Shown here in pieces: positions 14,011-28,209 of a DNA stretch of 64,000 nt. The notes below the pieces were generated by a model, which was not told where the DNA came from, did not search any database, and was given only the letters and a program-made list of their open reading frames with translations. Positions within the stretch are counted from its first letter, which is position 1. Every line of letters starts with the position of its first letter. This DNA is from Phymorhynchus buccinoides. Lineage: Eukaryota > Mollusca > Gastropoda > Neogastropoda > Raphitomidae. A program made the translations under genes and the position numbers. The DNA is taken from positions 47,119,263 through 47,183,262 of the forward strand of contig CM065697.1 of assembly GCA_017654935.2 (NCBI GenBank), given 5' to 3'.

Positions 14011-14099
14011 CACACGCACGTTTAAAATCAAACATGTACGTTATCGAAATACGCGTTCCAGTAAAACACTGGAAAGTCCTTAACCACTGTATAATCCTC

Positions 14100-15580
14100 A
14101 GTCAGTAAAATATGACTTGAAAGGTGTTTTCCTAAGGCGATCCAATCTGATGACAATGCAGAAAAGTTTTGCATGAAGAAAACAGAATTTAGTCACTACA
14201 TGTTTACAACTTTTCCATTATGATGCTTGTGAGAAAATTGACGAATAGAAAACATTAACTTTAGCGCATCTGTGAATAGTTCATTAACACATACAACGAT
14301 TTCTTTAAAGGTACACTTTTAAAAACAAGTGTATGTGTGCATGCGTGGGTGGATGCATGCGGGTGATGGAGGTCGTATTTTCATTGTATGATAATAATTG
14401 ACATTAACTTACATGCTCATACTATGGTCCACGTGACGTCCCTGGACGTCCGTGGCCTTTGATGACCACTGTCCACTACGCACATGGGGAGCTGACCAAG
14501 TGAAGGAGGGGGGTCTGAGTGAGGGGGGGTTGCCAAGTGAGGAGGGGTCTGTCAGGTCATCCAGATTGCTTCGTCGATCAACCAGTCCCCAGGAAGGCAT
14601 CCACATCTAGAGACATCTGGTGACCTGAAAAACACATTGCGGCATTAAAACTAGACCAGATTCCCCTTTTTGCTGTCAAACGTATTTCAGCGCCAGCTTC
14701 GTACAACATCAGTACCACCGTTGCGGGGACAAATAGATGGAGTTCTGTATGGGCAGAACACTGTGCCAAAATAAAACAATACGCTGTAATATGAACACCA
14801 TGTTTGCAGCTTAACATGATAGAAACAATAATGTAACGTTTATCATGGAGGTTCACATATACACACCGACAGACGATACAGACCCGAGTGCAAGCCATCT
14901 TTTCCCTTCGCTTGACATGCAGGATAGTGAAAACTGCACTACACTGAAGATAAGTACGCTCATTTTCTTCGACAAAATCGACTGTAAACGCCAGGCATCA
15001 AACATCTGAATTTCGATAGAAAATCCGTTTTGTGTGTGAGTGTTTCGGATGTACGGTACAGTATGCCCGGCAAATGTACCGACGGGAGCGAGCTGCGGCT
15101 GAATAGCATGCAGAATGGTAGTTATGATGTTAGTGGGTGAGGGGGGGGGGGGGATCATGCAGCGGTCCGGACAGCATGCGAAGGAAGTGTGCGATGGTGG
15201 TGGTAAATAGAACAGGGGGGGTCATGCACAGACTAGCGTGCAGAAGAAGAGACGAAGCGTAGCGAGCCGCACAACGCTAGTTCATTATGACACGCTTGAG
15301 AAAAAGGAATGCAAAAGAAAAACAATAGGCGCGAATTAAAGACTGCATTAATACATAGACTAACGTGTATCAATACAAATCAAAACCTGGACATACTTGG
15401 CTTTAAAGCTACTTAATCTACGAAAATGAAGCAGATGTAGGCCTATATCAAGATGGGTTGTTACTAACCTTAATTCACATACAAACCATGAATACCACGA
15501 CCAGTTTCCAGTCGGTGGAACAATTCAGTTTAACACGGGAGAGGACGGTCCATGTGTCGCGCAAACACTTCCTTCAGTTA
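14100..15580. other. No gene recognised
   Basis: Mixed unique-looking sequence with short G runs near 14508-14550 and 15140-15152. Frames are 106 codons or shorter, lack known motifs and are not supported. Confidence 0.4.
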
Positions 15581-15591
15581 ATGCCCAGCAA

Positions 15592-16684
15592 GCGCCTTGG
15601 ACACTTCTGTGGTCTGTGACACGAATCGACCCTGTGACACACAGAATGGGCGGCATAAAACATCGTGGTCTAAAGTACACACCTGTCATAGCCAATGCCT
15701 TGCCCTTGGATACTTCTGTGGTCTGTGACACGAATCCACCCGGTGACACAGAATGGGGTGCATACAAATCGTGGATAAAAGTACACACCTGTCATAGCCA
15801 ATGCCTTGGACACTTCTGTGGTCTGTGACACGAATCCACCCGGTGACACACGTTGGAGGCATAAAGCACCGTGGACAAAAGTACACACCTGTCATAGCCA
15901 ATGCCTTGGATACTTCTGTGGTCTGTGACACGAATCCACCCGGTGACACACGTTGGAGGCATAAAGCACCGTGGACAAAAGTACACACCTGTCATAGCCA
16001 ATGCCTTGGATACTTCTGTGGTCTGTGACACGAATCCACCCGGTGACACACGTTGGAGGCATAAAGCACCGTGGACAAAAGTACACACCTGTCATAGCCA
16101 ATGCCTTGGATACTTCTGTGGTCTGTGACACGAATCCACCCGGTGACACACGTTGGAGGCATAAAGCACCGTGGACAAAAGTACACACCTGTCATAGCCA
16201 ATGCCTTGGATACTTCTGTGGTCTGTGACACGAATCCACCCGGTGACACACGTTGGAGGCATAAAGCACCGTGGACAAAAGTACACACCTGTCATAGCCA
16301 ATGCCTTGGATACTTCTGTGGTCTGTGACACGAATCCACCCGGTGACACACGTTGGAGGCATAAAGCACCGTGGACAAAAGTACACACCTGTCATAGCCA
16401 ATGCCTTGGATACTTCTGTGGTCTGTGACACGAATCCACCCGGTGACACACGTTGGAGGCATAAAGCACCGTGGTCTAAAGTACACACCTGTCATAGCCA
16501 ATGCCTTGGATACTTCTGTGGTCTGTGACACGTTGGAGGCATAAAGCACCGTGGACAAAAGTACACACCTGTCATAGCCAATGCCTTGGATACTTCTGTG
16601 GTCTGTGACACGAATCGACCCTGTGACACACGTTGGAGGCATAAAGCACCGTGGTCTAAAGTACACACCTGTCATAGCCAATGT
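15592..16684 (+). repeat. 100-bp satellite array, about 11 copies
   Basis: The monomer contains cacacctgtcatagccaatg, then cttctgtggtctgtgacacg. Units from about 15790 to 16490 are exactly 100 bp and virtually identical. The first two are longer and diverged, and one near 16508-16580 lacks about 20 bp. Overlapping 75- and 98-codon frames repeat on both strands because of the periodicity and are not genes. Confidence 0.95.
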
Positions 16685-16689
16685 TGCAT

Positions 16690-17320
16690 TTTTGTTCTTC
16701 CAGCTTTACAACGTCTCTCGCTTTTTCATTCAAAAACAAAAGAATGGCCATATTTTCTTCGTTATAAAAACACGTTAAAAAAACCAAATTAAGCCAATGT
16801 GTGCTGGTGTATGCAAGAGCTAAGACTTGTACAGTCAGGTAGTGAAAATGACATTCGAATGTCAAGACGCCCAGCATTATTGAACCATTGACTAGCAGCA
16901 TGTGGGTTGAAAATAGCTTTTCAGTGGTGAACTTGCACATGATACAAGCTAAATTTTGATTTTAAAAAAATTACAGCACGTGCAATCTATTTTAACCTCA
17001 TTTTTAACCCAATCAATCAAAAACAACTCCATAATTAGTCATGCTTTTGATGAACGAACCAAACCTTACCAATGAGGAAAGCTCTGGACATCCAGTGATG
17101 TGGAGGGGGTGAGGCTGGTAGACTGAATGGGTCTGTCACATCAGCAAGGTTCTGGTTGACGGTGATATGAAATGCACACATTGCTAATATACAAAGTTGA
17201 AGGTGAGTGAGAAGGGAGAGAAAATGGAGAAACAGGAAGGGAGACGCTTGGTAGTGACACACTAGACAGAGAGACACTATGATATGACAGAAAGGAGATG
17301 CCAAGAATCCATACACTTAC
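16690..17320. other. No gene recognised
   Basis: AT-rich sequence without a supported open frame or repeat. Confidence 0.4.
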
Positions 17321-17324
17321 ACTG

Positions 17325-17325
17325 T

Positions 17326-17368
<43 letters not shown>

Positions 17369-17512
17369 CACACACACACTTTTGTTATGTCCAAAAGCAT
17401 AATGTAATGCTTTTTTGATGTCCATCTGGAAATAAAATCTTGACTGACTGACTTTCACACACACACACACACTTTGGCCCTGTACTTGTAAATGGTTTTC
17501 TAGGAAGGTAAA

Positions 17513-17588
<76 letters not shown>

Positions 17589-17661
17589 ACTTTGGCCCTG
17601 TACTTGTAAATGGTTTTCTAGGTAGGTAAACACACACACATATACACACCACATACACACA

Positions 17662-17752
<91 letters not shown>

Positions 17753-17790
17753 ACTTTGACCCTGTACTTGTGTGGTTTTCTAGGTAGGTA
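17325..17790. repeat. Compound (CA)n array with a unique spacer repeated three times
   Basis: CA tracts at about 17327-17384, 17457-17472, 17513-17587 and 17627-17755 are separated by copies of ctttg(g/a)ccctgtacttgt, which is followed by ggttttctagg. The spacer is found near 17473, 17591 and 17755. The arrangement suggests slippage or unequal exchange of a CA-plus-spacer unit. Confidence 0.9.
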
Positions 17791-17995
17791 CCGAATTACC
17801 TTTTCCCATTTCGCCTTATGGCCAGAAACGGCCCTTTTTGAGCATTATAAAAACATTGTGCGTAAAAACCCCGTACAGTATCTCACCGAGTGTAGAAGCT
17901 GCGACACTTGGTAGTGTCAATGTGTCAACACTCTGCCGTGGAAAGGATCACAACACATGGAGGCAATCTGTTCACCGCCGAAGGTCAATGAGCAG

Positions 17996-18073
17996 CTTAG
18001 GACGCACATTTCACCGCCAGGCGGCAATCAAACCAGTAGGGGCTTAGCGCGTGATATTCTTAGTTGGGGGTAG

Positions 18074-18152
<79 letters not shown>

Positions 18153-18238
18153 GGGGTTGGGAGACTTCCTCTAAGAATATCACGCGTTAAGCCCCTACTG
18201 GATTGATTGTCCCCTGTCGGTGAAAGGAGCGTCCTAAG
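17996..18238. repeat. 68-bp inverted repeat around an (AG)n tract
   Basis: The left arm (17996-18063) and the reverse complement of the right arm (18171-18238) match at about 61 of 68 positions, both beginning cttaggacgc and ending gatattcttag. The 107-bp spacer is mostly AG dinucleotides plus a G run. This could be a foldback element or the ends of a small transposon. The right arm runs directly into the 87-bp array. Confidence 0.85.
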
Positions 18239-18239
18239 T

Positions 18240-19060
18240 TGACCATTATACCGATCAAACTACCGCAAAAGGGGGGAAAGATATCCTGGAAATGTGCCCG
18301 CTGAAGGTCAGTTATGTCGACCAACCTACCACAAAAGGGGGAAGATATCCTGGAAATGTGCCCACTGAAAGTCATTTATACTGATCAAACTACCACAAAA
18401 GGGGGAAGATGTCCTGGAAATGTGCCCACTGAAAGTCATTTAATGTGCCCGCTGAAGGTCAGTTATGTCGACCAAACTACCACAAAAGGGGGAAGATATC
18501 CTGGAAATGTGCCCACTGAAAGTCATTTAATGTGCCCGCTGAAGGTCAGTTATGTCGACCAAACTACCACAAAAGGGGGAAGATATCCTGGAAATGTGCC
18601 CACTGAAAGTCATTTAATGTGCCCGCTGAAGGTCAGTTATGTCGACCAAACTACCACAAAAGGGGGAAGATATCCTGGAAATGTGCCCACTGAAAGTCAT
18701 TTAATGTGCCCGCTGAAGGTCAGTTATGTCGACCAAACTACCACAAAAGGGGGAAGATATCCTGGAAATGTGCCCACTGAAAGTCATTTAATGTGCCCGC
18801 TGAAGGTCAGTTATGTCGACCAAACTACCACAAAAGGGGGAAGATATCCTGGAAATGTGCCCACTGAAAGTCATTTATTCTGATCAAACTACCACAAAAG
18901 GGGGAAGATATCCTGGAAATGTGCCCATTGAAGGTCAGTTATGTGGATCAAACTACCACAAAAGGGGGAAGATATCCTGGAAATGCGCCCACTGAAGGTC
19001 ATTTATGTGGATCAGACTACCGCAAAAGGGGGAAGATATCCTGGAAATGCGCCCATTTGA
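18240..19060 (+). repeat. 87-bp composite minisatellite
   Basis: Central copies repeat every 87 bp (for example ttaatgtgcccgctgaagg at 18440 and 18527). Each is built from a longer and a shorter variant of a gaaatgtgccc(a/g)(c/t)tgaa(a/g)gtca module. Since 87 bp is 29 codons, a 189-codon frame stays open at 18314-18883. I treat it as a by-product. Edge copies are shorter and diverged. Confidence 0.9.
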
Positions 19061-19594
19061 TCGGCTGGCATTGGTTGCTTGAGAACAAACTCATGCACAT
19101 GAGGGCGCAGCGACGAATGATGTGAAATTACACCAAGTTCATAAGATGTCACGTGAGAAGGCGATTTGGGAAAAGGCAAGTCGGGAAAAGGCGATTCGAG
19201 AAGTTCCCATTCTGTAATTACTTGTATTCTGCTGCACGTTAGTTGTATTTCAACTTTAACTCACATTTTGCTGTCATATATATATGGTGGGGTTTTTTAA
19301 CATTCATAGCACTTCATGTAACATTGTGTTCTGACTTTTTGTGAGCATAATTATGCCGTACAGCCAAGTTTTTCACCTCGCACAAGAACTTAAACTGGGA
19401 ATAAGCAAAAAACGAACATGAAATTCAAACAGGATTTTTTCATTTCTCGACGTATGTCTTTAACACATTCCGTATCGGCCAAATATCTAAACGAATTCCA
19501 GCCCATCTCTCCAAAATAGCTGTTGCACATCCAGCTGTGCGAAGTCATAGTCGGAAACGACTGACTGGCACACGTGGGACGTTTTGGCTATATC

Positions 19595-19692
19595 CACAAT
19601 TTCGCCCGTAAGGGAGATAATTTGATGACAGAAAGAGCCAAAACTGGCTGTCTGTCATTAATAGATTATCTTTTCTTACGGGCGAAAATGTG
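19595..19692. other. Imperfect hairpin of about 45-bp arms
   Basis: cacaatttcgcccgtaag at 19595 faces its near-complement cttacgggcgaaaatgtg, which ends at 19692. Matching continues inward through gataat and atgacag to a short loop rich in agccaaaactggct. It could be a small MITE or a structured RNA. Nothing else supports a gene. Confidence 0.6.
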
Positions 19693-20516
19693 AATTTTGC
19701 CAGCGTGGGCGGCAAAACGTTGACTTTCAGCGAACACGAACGGCAAAGACGAGACAATTTTCTCTATTTTTTGGGGGGTCAGAAACAGCCTTGGCTGCCT
19801 CTCTATCCGTCAATAAAATTGTTTTCTCTAATTCTAACTGTGGATAAAATTATTCCCTTTAAACTATTCCGAAAGGGCAAGTCTCCCTACCATTATGTTC
19901 TTTCTCAATGTCTTTCACATGCCGTTCTCATGTTTAGTTTTGTTTGCATTCCCGTAGTGAATACGTTTACAATGTAGACGCATAAATAATAAACGTTCCA
20001 TGAAATGTGAAAATTAATTCCAGCCCTTACGAATAGCAATTGCCTCCTCCGACAACTGACCGATGCACATGATGCAAAGCACGTGGTGGGCGATTTCACC
20101 CGTAAACTTTTTTCCCATAAAGTGATAGTCTAGTAACTTTTGCAACAACAAAATGAGTGAATAAACGAACGATTGAACGAACGAAAGAATATAATTATGC
20201 ACTTACGATGTTAAATCCTGCTGAAACCTGCCATAATGTTGCGGCAATCCAATCTTAGCAGTCGGTTGTTGCACCGGTGCAGACGGGTGTAACTTCTGCA
20301 ACTGACCAGCTCACACTGTCATTGTGCGCAGATGATTGTCGCCTAGAGGGGTGTGACCATTTAATGAACTCATGTGTGTTGCACGCAAAACACGGGGAAC
20401 TGTGTCACTGGGTCAACTTTCAACTCACAGTTTGAATTTTTTTAAACTAGAATATTGGATGGACTGACTGACTTTTCCTCTGTTCTTTCAGTTTAATTTA
20501 AAAAATCGCATATACG

Positions 20517-20870
<354 letters not shown>

Positions 20871-20890
20871 ATACCTGCTTTGCTACCTTT

Positions 20891-21060
20891 ATGTTTAATT
20901 ATGTATGTGTAATTCTATGCCTTGCCATGTTTGTATTCTATGTTCGTATATGTACAAAGGTGCTATCTTTATGTTCAAATTTGTATGTGTAATATCATGC
21001 CTTGCCATGTTTGTATTCTATGTTCGTATATGTACCAAGGACAGATTGGAAGACTAGGCG
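20891..21060 (+). repeat. 80-bp direct duplication
   Basis: tgccttgccatgtttgtatt occurs at 20918 and 20998 with its flanks, followed by a retroposon-like 3' end. Confidence 0.7.
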
Positions 21061-21118
21061 TTGCCTAAAATCTTTATCCTTGAAAAATAAAGTTCAAGTT
21101 TTCAAGTTTTCAAGTTTC
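21036..21118 (+). mobile_element. Retroposon 3' end, plus orientation
   Basis: The stretch caaggacagatt, then taggcgttgcctaaaatc, then tttatccttg and an aataaa signal, ends in short caagttt repeats that run into a CA microsatellite. An inverted copy lies at 21751-21823. This is the shared 3' end of an unidentified SINE or LINE. Confidence 0.6.
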
Positions 21119-21123
21119 TCTCA

Positions 21124-21125
21124 CA

Positions 21126-21192
<67 letters not shown>

Positions 21193-21353
21193 ACACACAC
21201 GAACGCGCGTGCACACACACGCACACACAGAGAGATGTGGGTGGTGGGGGGCGGAGACAGTAATTTAGACAGAGGGCAGAGACAGGTAGGCTGGATAGGC
21301 ATGCATCAGTCAGAGACAAATTGAGATAAAGAAACTGGACAGAGAGAGAGAGT

Positions 21354-21388
<35 letters not shown>
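21124..21388. repeat. (CA)n and (GA)n microsatellites
   Basis: A CA tract covers 21124-21230 with a few interruptions, and a GA tract covers about 21340-21388. The 129-codon minus-strand frame across them is low complexity. Confidence 0.9.
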
Positions 21389-21389
<1 letters not shown>

Positions 21390-21436
21390 ACTGAACACTG
21401 AAAATGGTTTACTGCAAGGCCAGCGGCCTGTATGCA
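21388..21436 (-). mobile_element. Retroposon 3' end, minus orientation
   Basis: On the minus strand this reads acctcccttgcatacaggcc, then gctggccttgcagtaaa, and ends in cagtgttcagtgttc before a CT microsatellite. It resembles the plus-strand tail near 20690-20745. Confidence 0.5.
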
Positions 21437-21625
21437 AGGGAGGTAACGCAATATGACACACAACATAACATGGATAAAAAGAAACAAAAAACAAAACAAT
21501 CATGCACGAGTTAAGCATATCTCATCAACAACAAAAAATGCAACAGTGGAATTTCCTTAAACACATAATGCATTGAATAGATTTATATATAAATTACCAT
21601 CTAGTTTAAATTTTCTTCTTGTCTT

Positions 21626-21956
<331 letters not shown>

Positions 21957-22242
21957 CAGGAGACAGACAAAGAGACAGAGACAGAGAGCAGAACACATTC
22001 AAACACACCAACAGAACACTTGCAAACACGCGTGGAAGCTTATTTTTCATAATTTCATTTATTATTTTAAACCAAAGCAAACACAAAGCTGCACATTGAC
22101 TGAAACTGACACAAACAAAGTTAGAGTTAGCTTACAACAGCAGCATGCATGTTTGAGGACTGTTTATAATTGTTATAATTGTTATAATTTGATAAATGAA
22201 AAACATCAAGATCTATGTTCAAGTTCATGTATGAATCTTCAC

Positions 22243-22565
<323 letters not shown>

Positions 22566-22569
22566 GCAC

Positions 22570-22990
22570 TCGAAACAGTTGAATATTTAGTTATTGTGTA
22601 GATTATTGGTCTGTAATGTCTCCCAATCTCATTCCCACAAATAGACAGAACAGTAGTGAGTGATATAAAGATGTGTTCATGTATCTGTGTGTATAAAACA
22701 TCCCGTGGGGATACCGGGCGGTCTTTTGTGTAAATAGTTCCCCCACCTTCTGGAAGTTATGTGCTTGTAACTTCTTCTAATCTGTCATTCTCTTTGACTC
22801 TGTCTTTTCCCTTTGCTTACTGTCTGTCTGGCTTACCGGTCCATTCTCCTGCCTTTTTTTTTCTTTCAAGAAACACTTTCAAAAAGATTTCCTCCAGCCG
22901 AAGTCGGACTTGCTTGGCCTAACTATTTCTTAGTTAGGCGCATAACGGCAGCATGACGCATCTGCGCTCATAATTCACAGGAAACTGTCT
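22570..22990. other. No gene recognised
   Basis: Unique-looking sequence between the CA tract and the satellite. No supported frame. Confidence 0.4.
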
Positions 22991-23020
22991 GATCGATCAA
23001 AGAAAAAGAAGAAGAAAATA

Positions 23021-25190
23021 TAGTCGACACGACTTCTTTGTTAAACACTATAATCGACATGACTTCTTTGTTAAACACTATAATTGACAAGACTTCTCTG
23101 TTAAACACTATAATCGACATGACTTCTTTGTTAAACACTATAATCGACATGACTTCTTTGTTAAACACTATAATCGACAAGACTTCTCTGTTAAACACTA
23201 TAATCGACATGACTTCTTTGTTAAACACTATAATCGACATGACTTCTTTGTTAAACACTATAATCGACAAGACTTCTTTGTTAAACACTATAATCGACAT
23301 GACTTCTTTGTTAAACACTATAATCGACAAGACTTCTTTGTTAAACACTATAATCGACATGACTTCTTTGTTAAACACTATAATCGACAAGATTCCTCTG
23401 TAGTCGACAAGACTTCTTTGCTAAACACTATAATCGACAAGACTTCTTTGTTAAACACTATTGTTGACAAGACTTCTTTGTTAAACACTATAATCGACAA
23501 GACTTCTCTGTTAAACACTATAATCGACAAGACTTCTTTGTTAAACACTATTGTCGACAAGATTCCTCTGTAGTCGACAAGACTTCTTTGTTAAACACTA
23601 TAATCGACAAGACTTCTCTGTTAAACACTATAATCGACAAGACTTCTTTGTTAAACACTATAATCGACAAGACTTCTTTGTTAAACACTATAATCGACAA
23701 GACTTCTTTGCTAAACACTATAATCGACAAGACTTCTTTGTTAAACACTATAATCGACATGACTTCTTTGTTAAACACTATAATCGACAAGATTCCTCTG
23801 TAGTCGACAAGACTTCTTTGCTAAACACTATAATCGACAAGACTTCTTTGTTAAACACTATTGTTGACAAGACTTCTTTGTTAAACACTATTCGACAAGA
23901 CTTCTCTGTTAAACACTATAATCGACAAGACTTCTTTGTTAAACACTTCTTCTTTGCTAAACACTATAATCGACAAGACTTCTCTGTTAAACACTATAAT
24001 CGACAAGACTTCTTTGTTAAACACTATAATCGACAAGACTTCTTTGTTAAACACTATAATCGACAAGACTTCTTTGTTAAACACTATAATCAACAAGACT
24101 TCTTTGTTAAACACTATAATCGACAAGACTTCTCTGTTAAACACTATAATCGACATGACTTCTTTGTTAAACACTATAATCGACAAGATTCCTCTGTAGT
24201 TACAAGACTTCTTTGTTAAACACTATAATCGACAAGACTTCTTTGTTAAACACTATTGTTGACAAGACTTCTTTGTTAAACACTATAATCGACAAGACTT
24301 CTCTGTTAAACTCTATAGTCGACAAGACTTCTCTGTTAAACACTATAATCGACAAGACTTCTCTATAGTCAACAAGACTTCTCTGTTAAACACTATAATC
24401 GACAAGACTTCTCTATAGTCAACAAGACTTCTCTGTTTAAACAAGACTTCTCTGTTAAACACTATAATCGACAAGACTTCTTTGTTAAACACTATAATCG
24501 ACAAGACTTCTTTGTTAAACACTATAATCGACAAGACTTCTCTGTTCTATAGTCAACAAGACTTCTCTGTTAAACACTATAATCGACAAGACTTCTTTGT
24601 TAAACACTATAATCGACAAGACTTCTTTGTTAAACACTATAGTCGACAAGACTTCTCTGTTAAACACTATAGTCGACAAGACTTCTTTGTTAAACACTAT
24701 AATCGACAAGACTTCTTTGTTAAACACTATAATCGACAAGACTTCTTTGTTAAACACTATAATCGACAAGACTTCTCTGTTAAACACTATAGTCGACAAG
24801 ACTTCTCTGTTAAACACTATAATCGACAAGATTTCTCTATAATCAACAAGACTTCTCTGTTAAACACTATAATCGACAAGATTTCTCTATAATCAACAAG
24901 ACTTCTCTGTTAAACACTATAATCGACAAGACTTCTCTGTTAAACACTATAGTCGACAAGACTTCTTTGTTAAACACTATAGTCGACAAGACTTCTCTAT
25001 AATCGACAAGACTTCTCTGTTAAACACTATAATCGACAAGACTTCTCTGTTAAACACTATAATCGACAAGACTTCTCTGTTAAACACTATAGTCGACAAG
25101 ATTTATCTATAGTTGACAAGATTTCTCTGTTAAGCACTATGATCGACAATATTTCTCTATAGTCGACAAGATTTCTCTGTTAAACACTAT
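23021..25190 (+). repeat. Satellite zone 1: 30-bp monomers
   Basis: About 70 copies of a monomer made of gacttctttg, ttaaacacta and taatcgaca(a/t). Alternating variants (tctttg/tctctg, gacaa/gacat) occur in irregular order. As 30 bp is ten codons, decapeptide frames stay open on both strands, up to 222 codons. Occasional truncated monomers (for example near 23391 and 24420) look like recombination joins. Confidence 0.95.
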
Positions 25191-25820
25191 AATCGACAAG
25201 ATTTATCTATAGTCAACCAGATTTATCTATAGTCAACCAGATTTATCTATAGTCGACAAGATTTATCTATAGTCAACAAGATTTCTCTGTTAAACACTAT
25301 AGTCACCACGATTTATCTATGGTCAACAATATGTATCTATTAAACAATATAGTCAACACGATTTATCTATGGTCAACAAGATGTATCTATTAAACAATAT
25401 AGTCAACACGATTTGTCTATTAAACACAATAGTCAACACGATTTATCTATGGTCAACACGATTTATCTATTAAACACTATAGTCAACACCATTTACCTAT
25501 ATGATCAACAAGATTTCTCTATAGTCGACAATATTTATCTGTTAAACACTATGGTCAACACGAGTTATCTATGGTCAACAATATGTATCTATTAAACAAT
25601 ATAGTCAACACGATTTATCTATGGTCAACAAGATGTATCTATTAAACAATATAGTCAACACGATTTATCTATGGTCAACACGATTTATCTATTAAACACT
25701 ATAGTCAACACGATTTATCTATGGTCAACAAGATTCCTCTATTAAACATTATAGTCAACACGATTTATCTATGGTCAACAAGATGTATCTATAGTCAACA
25801 AAATGTATCTCTAAAACACT
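25190..25820 (+). repeat. Satellite zone 2: mixed 20- and 30-bp monomers
   Basis: The 30-bp monomers give way to mixtures with a 20-bp monomer, (a/g)gtcaacacgatttatctat. The two share the gtc(g/a)ac core, so they derive from one another. Confidence 0.9.
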
Positions 25821-28090
25821 AAAGTCAACACGATTTATCTATGGTCAACAAGATGTATCTATAGTCAACAAAATGTATCTCTAAAACACTAAAGTCAACA
25901 CGATTTATCTATGGTCAACAAGATGTATCTATAGTCAACAACATTTCTCTCTAAAACACTATAGTCAACACGATTTATCTATGGTCAACAAGATGTATCT
26001 ATAGTCAACAACATTTCTTCTCTAAAACACTATAGTCAACACGATTTATCTATGGTCAACAAGATGTATCTATAGTCAACAAAATGTATCTCTAAAACAC
26101 TAAAGTCAACACGATTTATCTATGGTCAACAAGATGTATCTATAGTCAACAAAATGTATCTCTAAAACACTAAAGTCAACACGATTTATCTATGGTCAAC
26201 AAGATGTATCTATAGTCAACAAAATGTATCTCTAAAACACTAAAGTCAACACGATTTATCTATGGTCAACAAGATGTATCTATAGTCAACAAAATGTATC
26301 TCTAAAACACTAAAGTCAACACGATTTATCTATGGTCAACAAGATGTATCTATAGTCAACAAAATTTCTCTCTAAAACACTAAAGTCAACACGATTTATC
26401 TATGGTCAACAAGATGTATCTATAGTCAACAAAATGTATCTCTAAAACACTAAAGTCAACACGATTTATCTATGGTCAACAAGATGTATCTATAGTCAAC
26501 AAAATGTATCTCTAAAACACTAAAGTCAACACGATTTATCTATGGTCAACAAGATGTATCTATAGTCAACAAAATGTATCTCTAAAACACTAAAGTCAAC
26601 ACGATTTATCTATGGTCAACAAGATGTATCTATAGTCAACAACATTTCTCTCTAAAACACTACAAACGATCAAGAATTGAAGAAGAAAAAACAAACACAC
26701 CATTAAACTTTCCGCTTATGTATATATATAGTTTGCTTTAATAAAACTTGTTTTGTGTCCAAATATATGTTTGTGAACCTAAGAAACAAACTCAATTACT
26801 ATAGCTTTAACTTTACAGTCAACAAGATGTATGTATAGTCAACAAGATGTATACATAGTCAATAACATTTTTCTCTAAAACACTATAGTCAACACGATTT
26901 ATCTATGGTCCACAAGATGCATCTATAGTCAACAACATTTCTTTCAAAAACATTATAGTGAACACGATTTATCTATGGTCAACAAGATGTATATTTCTTT
27001 CTAAAACACTATAGTCAACACGATTTATATGGTCAACAAGATGTATCTATAGTCAACAACATTTCTCTCTAAAACACTATAGTCAACACGATTTATCTAT
27101 GGTCAACAAGATGTATCTATAGTCAACAACATTTCTCTCTAAAACACTATAGTCAACACGATTTATCTATGGTCAACAAGATGTATCTATAGTCAACGAC
27201 ATTTCTCTCTAAAACACTATAGTGAACACGATTTATATGGTCAACAAGATGTATCTATAGTCAACAACATTTCTTTCTAAAACACTATAGTCAACACGAT
27301 TTATCTATGGTCAACAAGATGTATCTATAGTCAACAACATTTCTCTCTAAAACACTATAGTCAACACGATTTATCTATGGTCAACAAGATGTATCTATAG
27401 TCAACAACATTTCTCTCTAAAACACTATAGTCAACACGATTTATCTATGGTCAACAAGATGTATCTATAGTCAACGACATTTCTTTCTAAAACACTATAG
27501 TGAACACGATTTATATGGTCAACAAGATGTATCTATAGTCAACAACATTTCTCTCTAAAACACTATAGTCAACACGATTTATCTATGGTCAACAAGATGT
27601 ATCTATAGTCAACAACATTTTTTCTAAAACACTATAGTCAACACGATTTATCTATGGTCAGCAATATGTATCTATAGTCAACAACATTTCTCCTAAAGCA
27701 CTATAGTCAACACGATTTATATGGTCAACAAGATGTATCTATAGTCAACAACATTTCTCTCTAAATATGGTCAGCAATATGTATCTATAGTCAACAACAT
27801 TTCTCTCTAAAGCACTATAGTCAACACGATTTATATGGTCAACAAGATGTATCTATAGTCAACAACATTTCTCTCTAAAACACTATAGTCAACACGATTT
27901 ATATGGTCAACAAGATGTATCTATAGTCAACAGCATTTCTCTCTAAAACACTATAGTCAACACGATTTATATGGTCAACAAGATGTATCTCTAAAACACT
28001 GTAGACAACAAGAGTTCTCTATAGTCAAAAAGATTTCTCTATAGTCAACAAAATATATTTCTCTGTAGTCAACAAGATTTCTCTATTAAC
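25820..28090 (+). repeat. Satellite zone 3: 70-bp higher-order repeat
   Basis: A regular 20+20+30-bp unit repeats many times: agtcaacacgatttatctat, ggtcaacaagatgtatctat, and a 30-bp third part ending in ctctaaaacacta. Up to about 26660 the third part usually reads caaaatgtatctc. After 26815 it reads caacatttctctc, and some units lose a few bases (tttatatgg). Non-satellite DNA interrupts at about 26664-26815. Confidence 0.95.
26664..26815. other. 150-bp non-satellite interruption of the array
   Basis: AT-rich sequence with tatatatata and aataaaac motifs separates two variant subfamilies of the 70-bp unit. It could be an insertion or a relic of the pre-expansion locus. I saw no target-site duplication. 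Confidence 0.6.
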
Positions 28091-28209
28091 TCAACCGCAC
28101 TATTACAATTTTATACAGCCGATATGTGACGTCATCGTTGACAACGGTCCCACTACTAGTACTACTACTGTACAAGGCCAGAGATGTGTAGAAGGAGATG
28201 TCTCTCCTA

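Noticed and set aside
15525..16681. Families of 75- and 98-codon frames in the 100-bp array
   Set aside because: Identical frames recur every 100 bp on both strands, which reflects periodicity.
23021..28090. CRISPR-like look of regular 30-bp repeats
   Set aside because: Monomers are head to tail without unique spacers, and the surroundings are metazoan.
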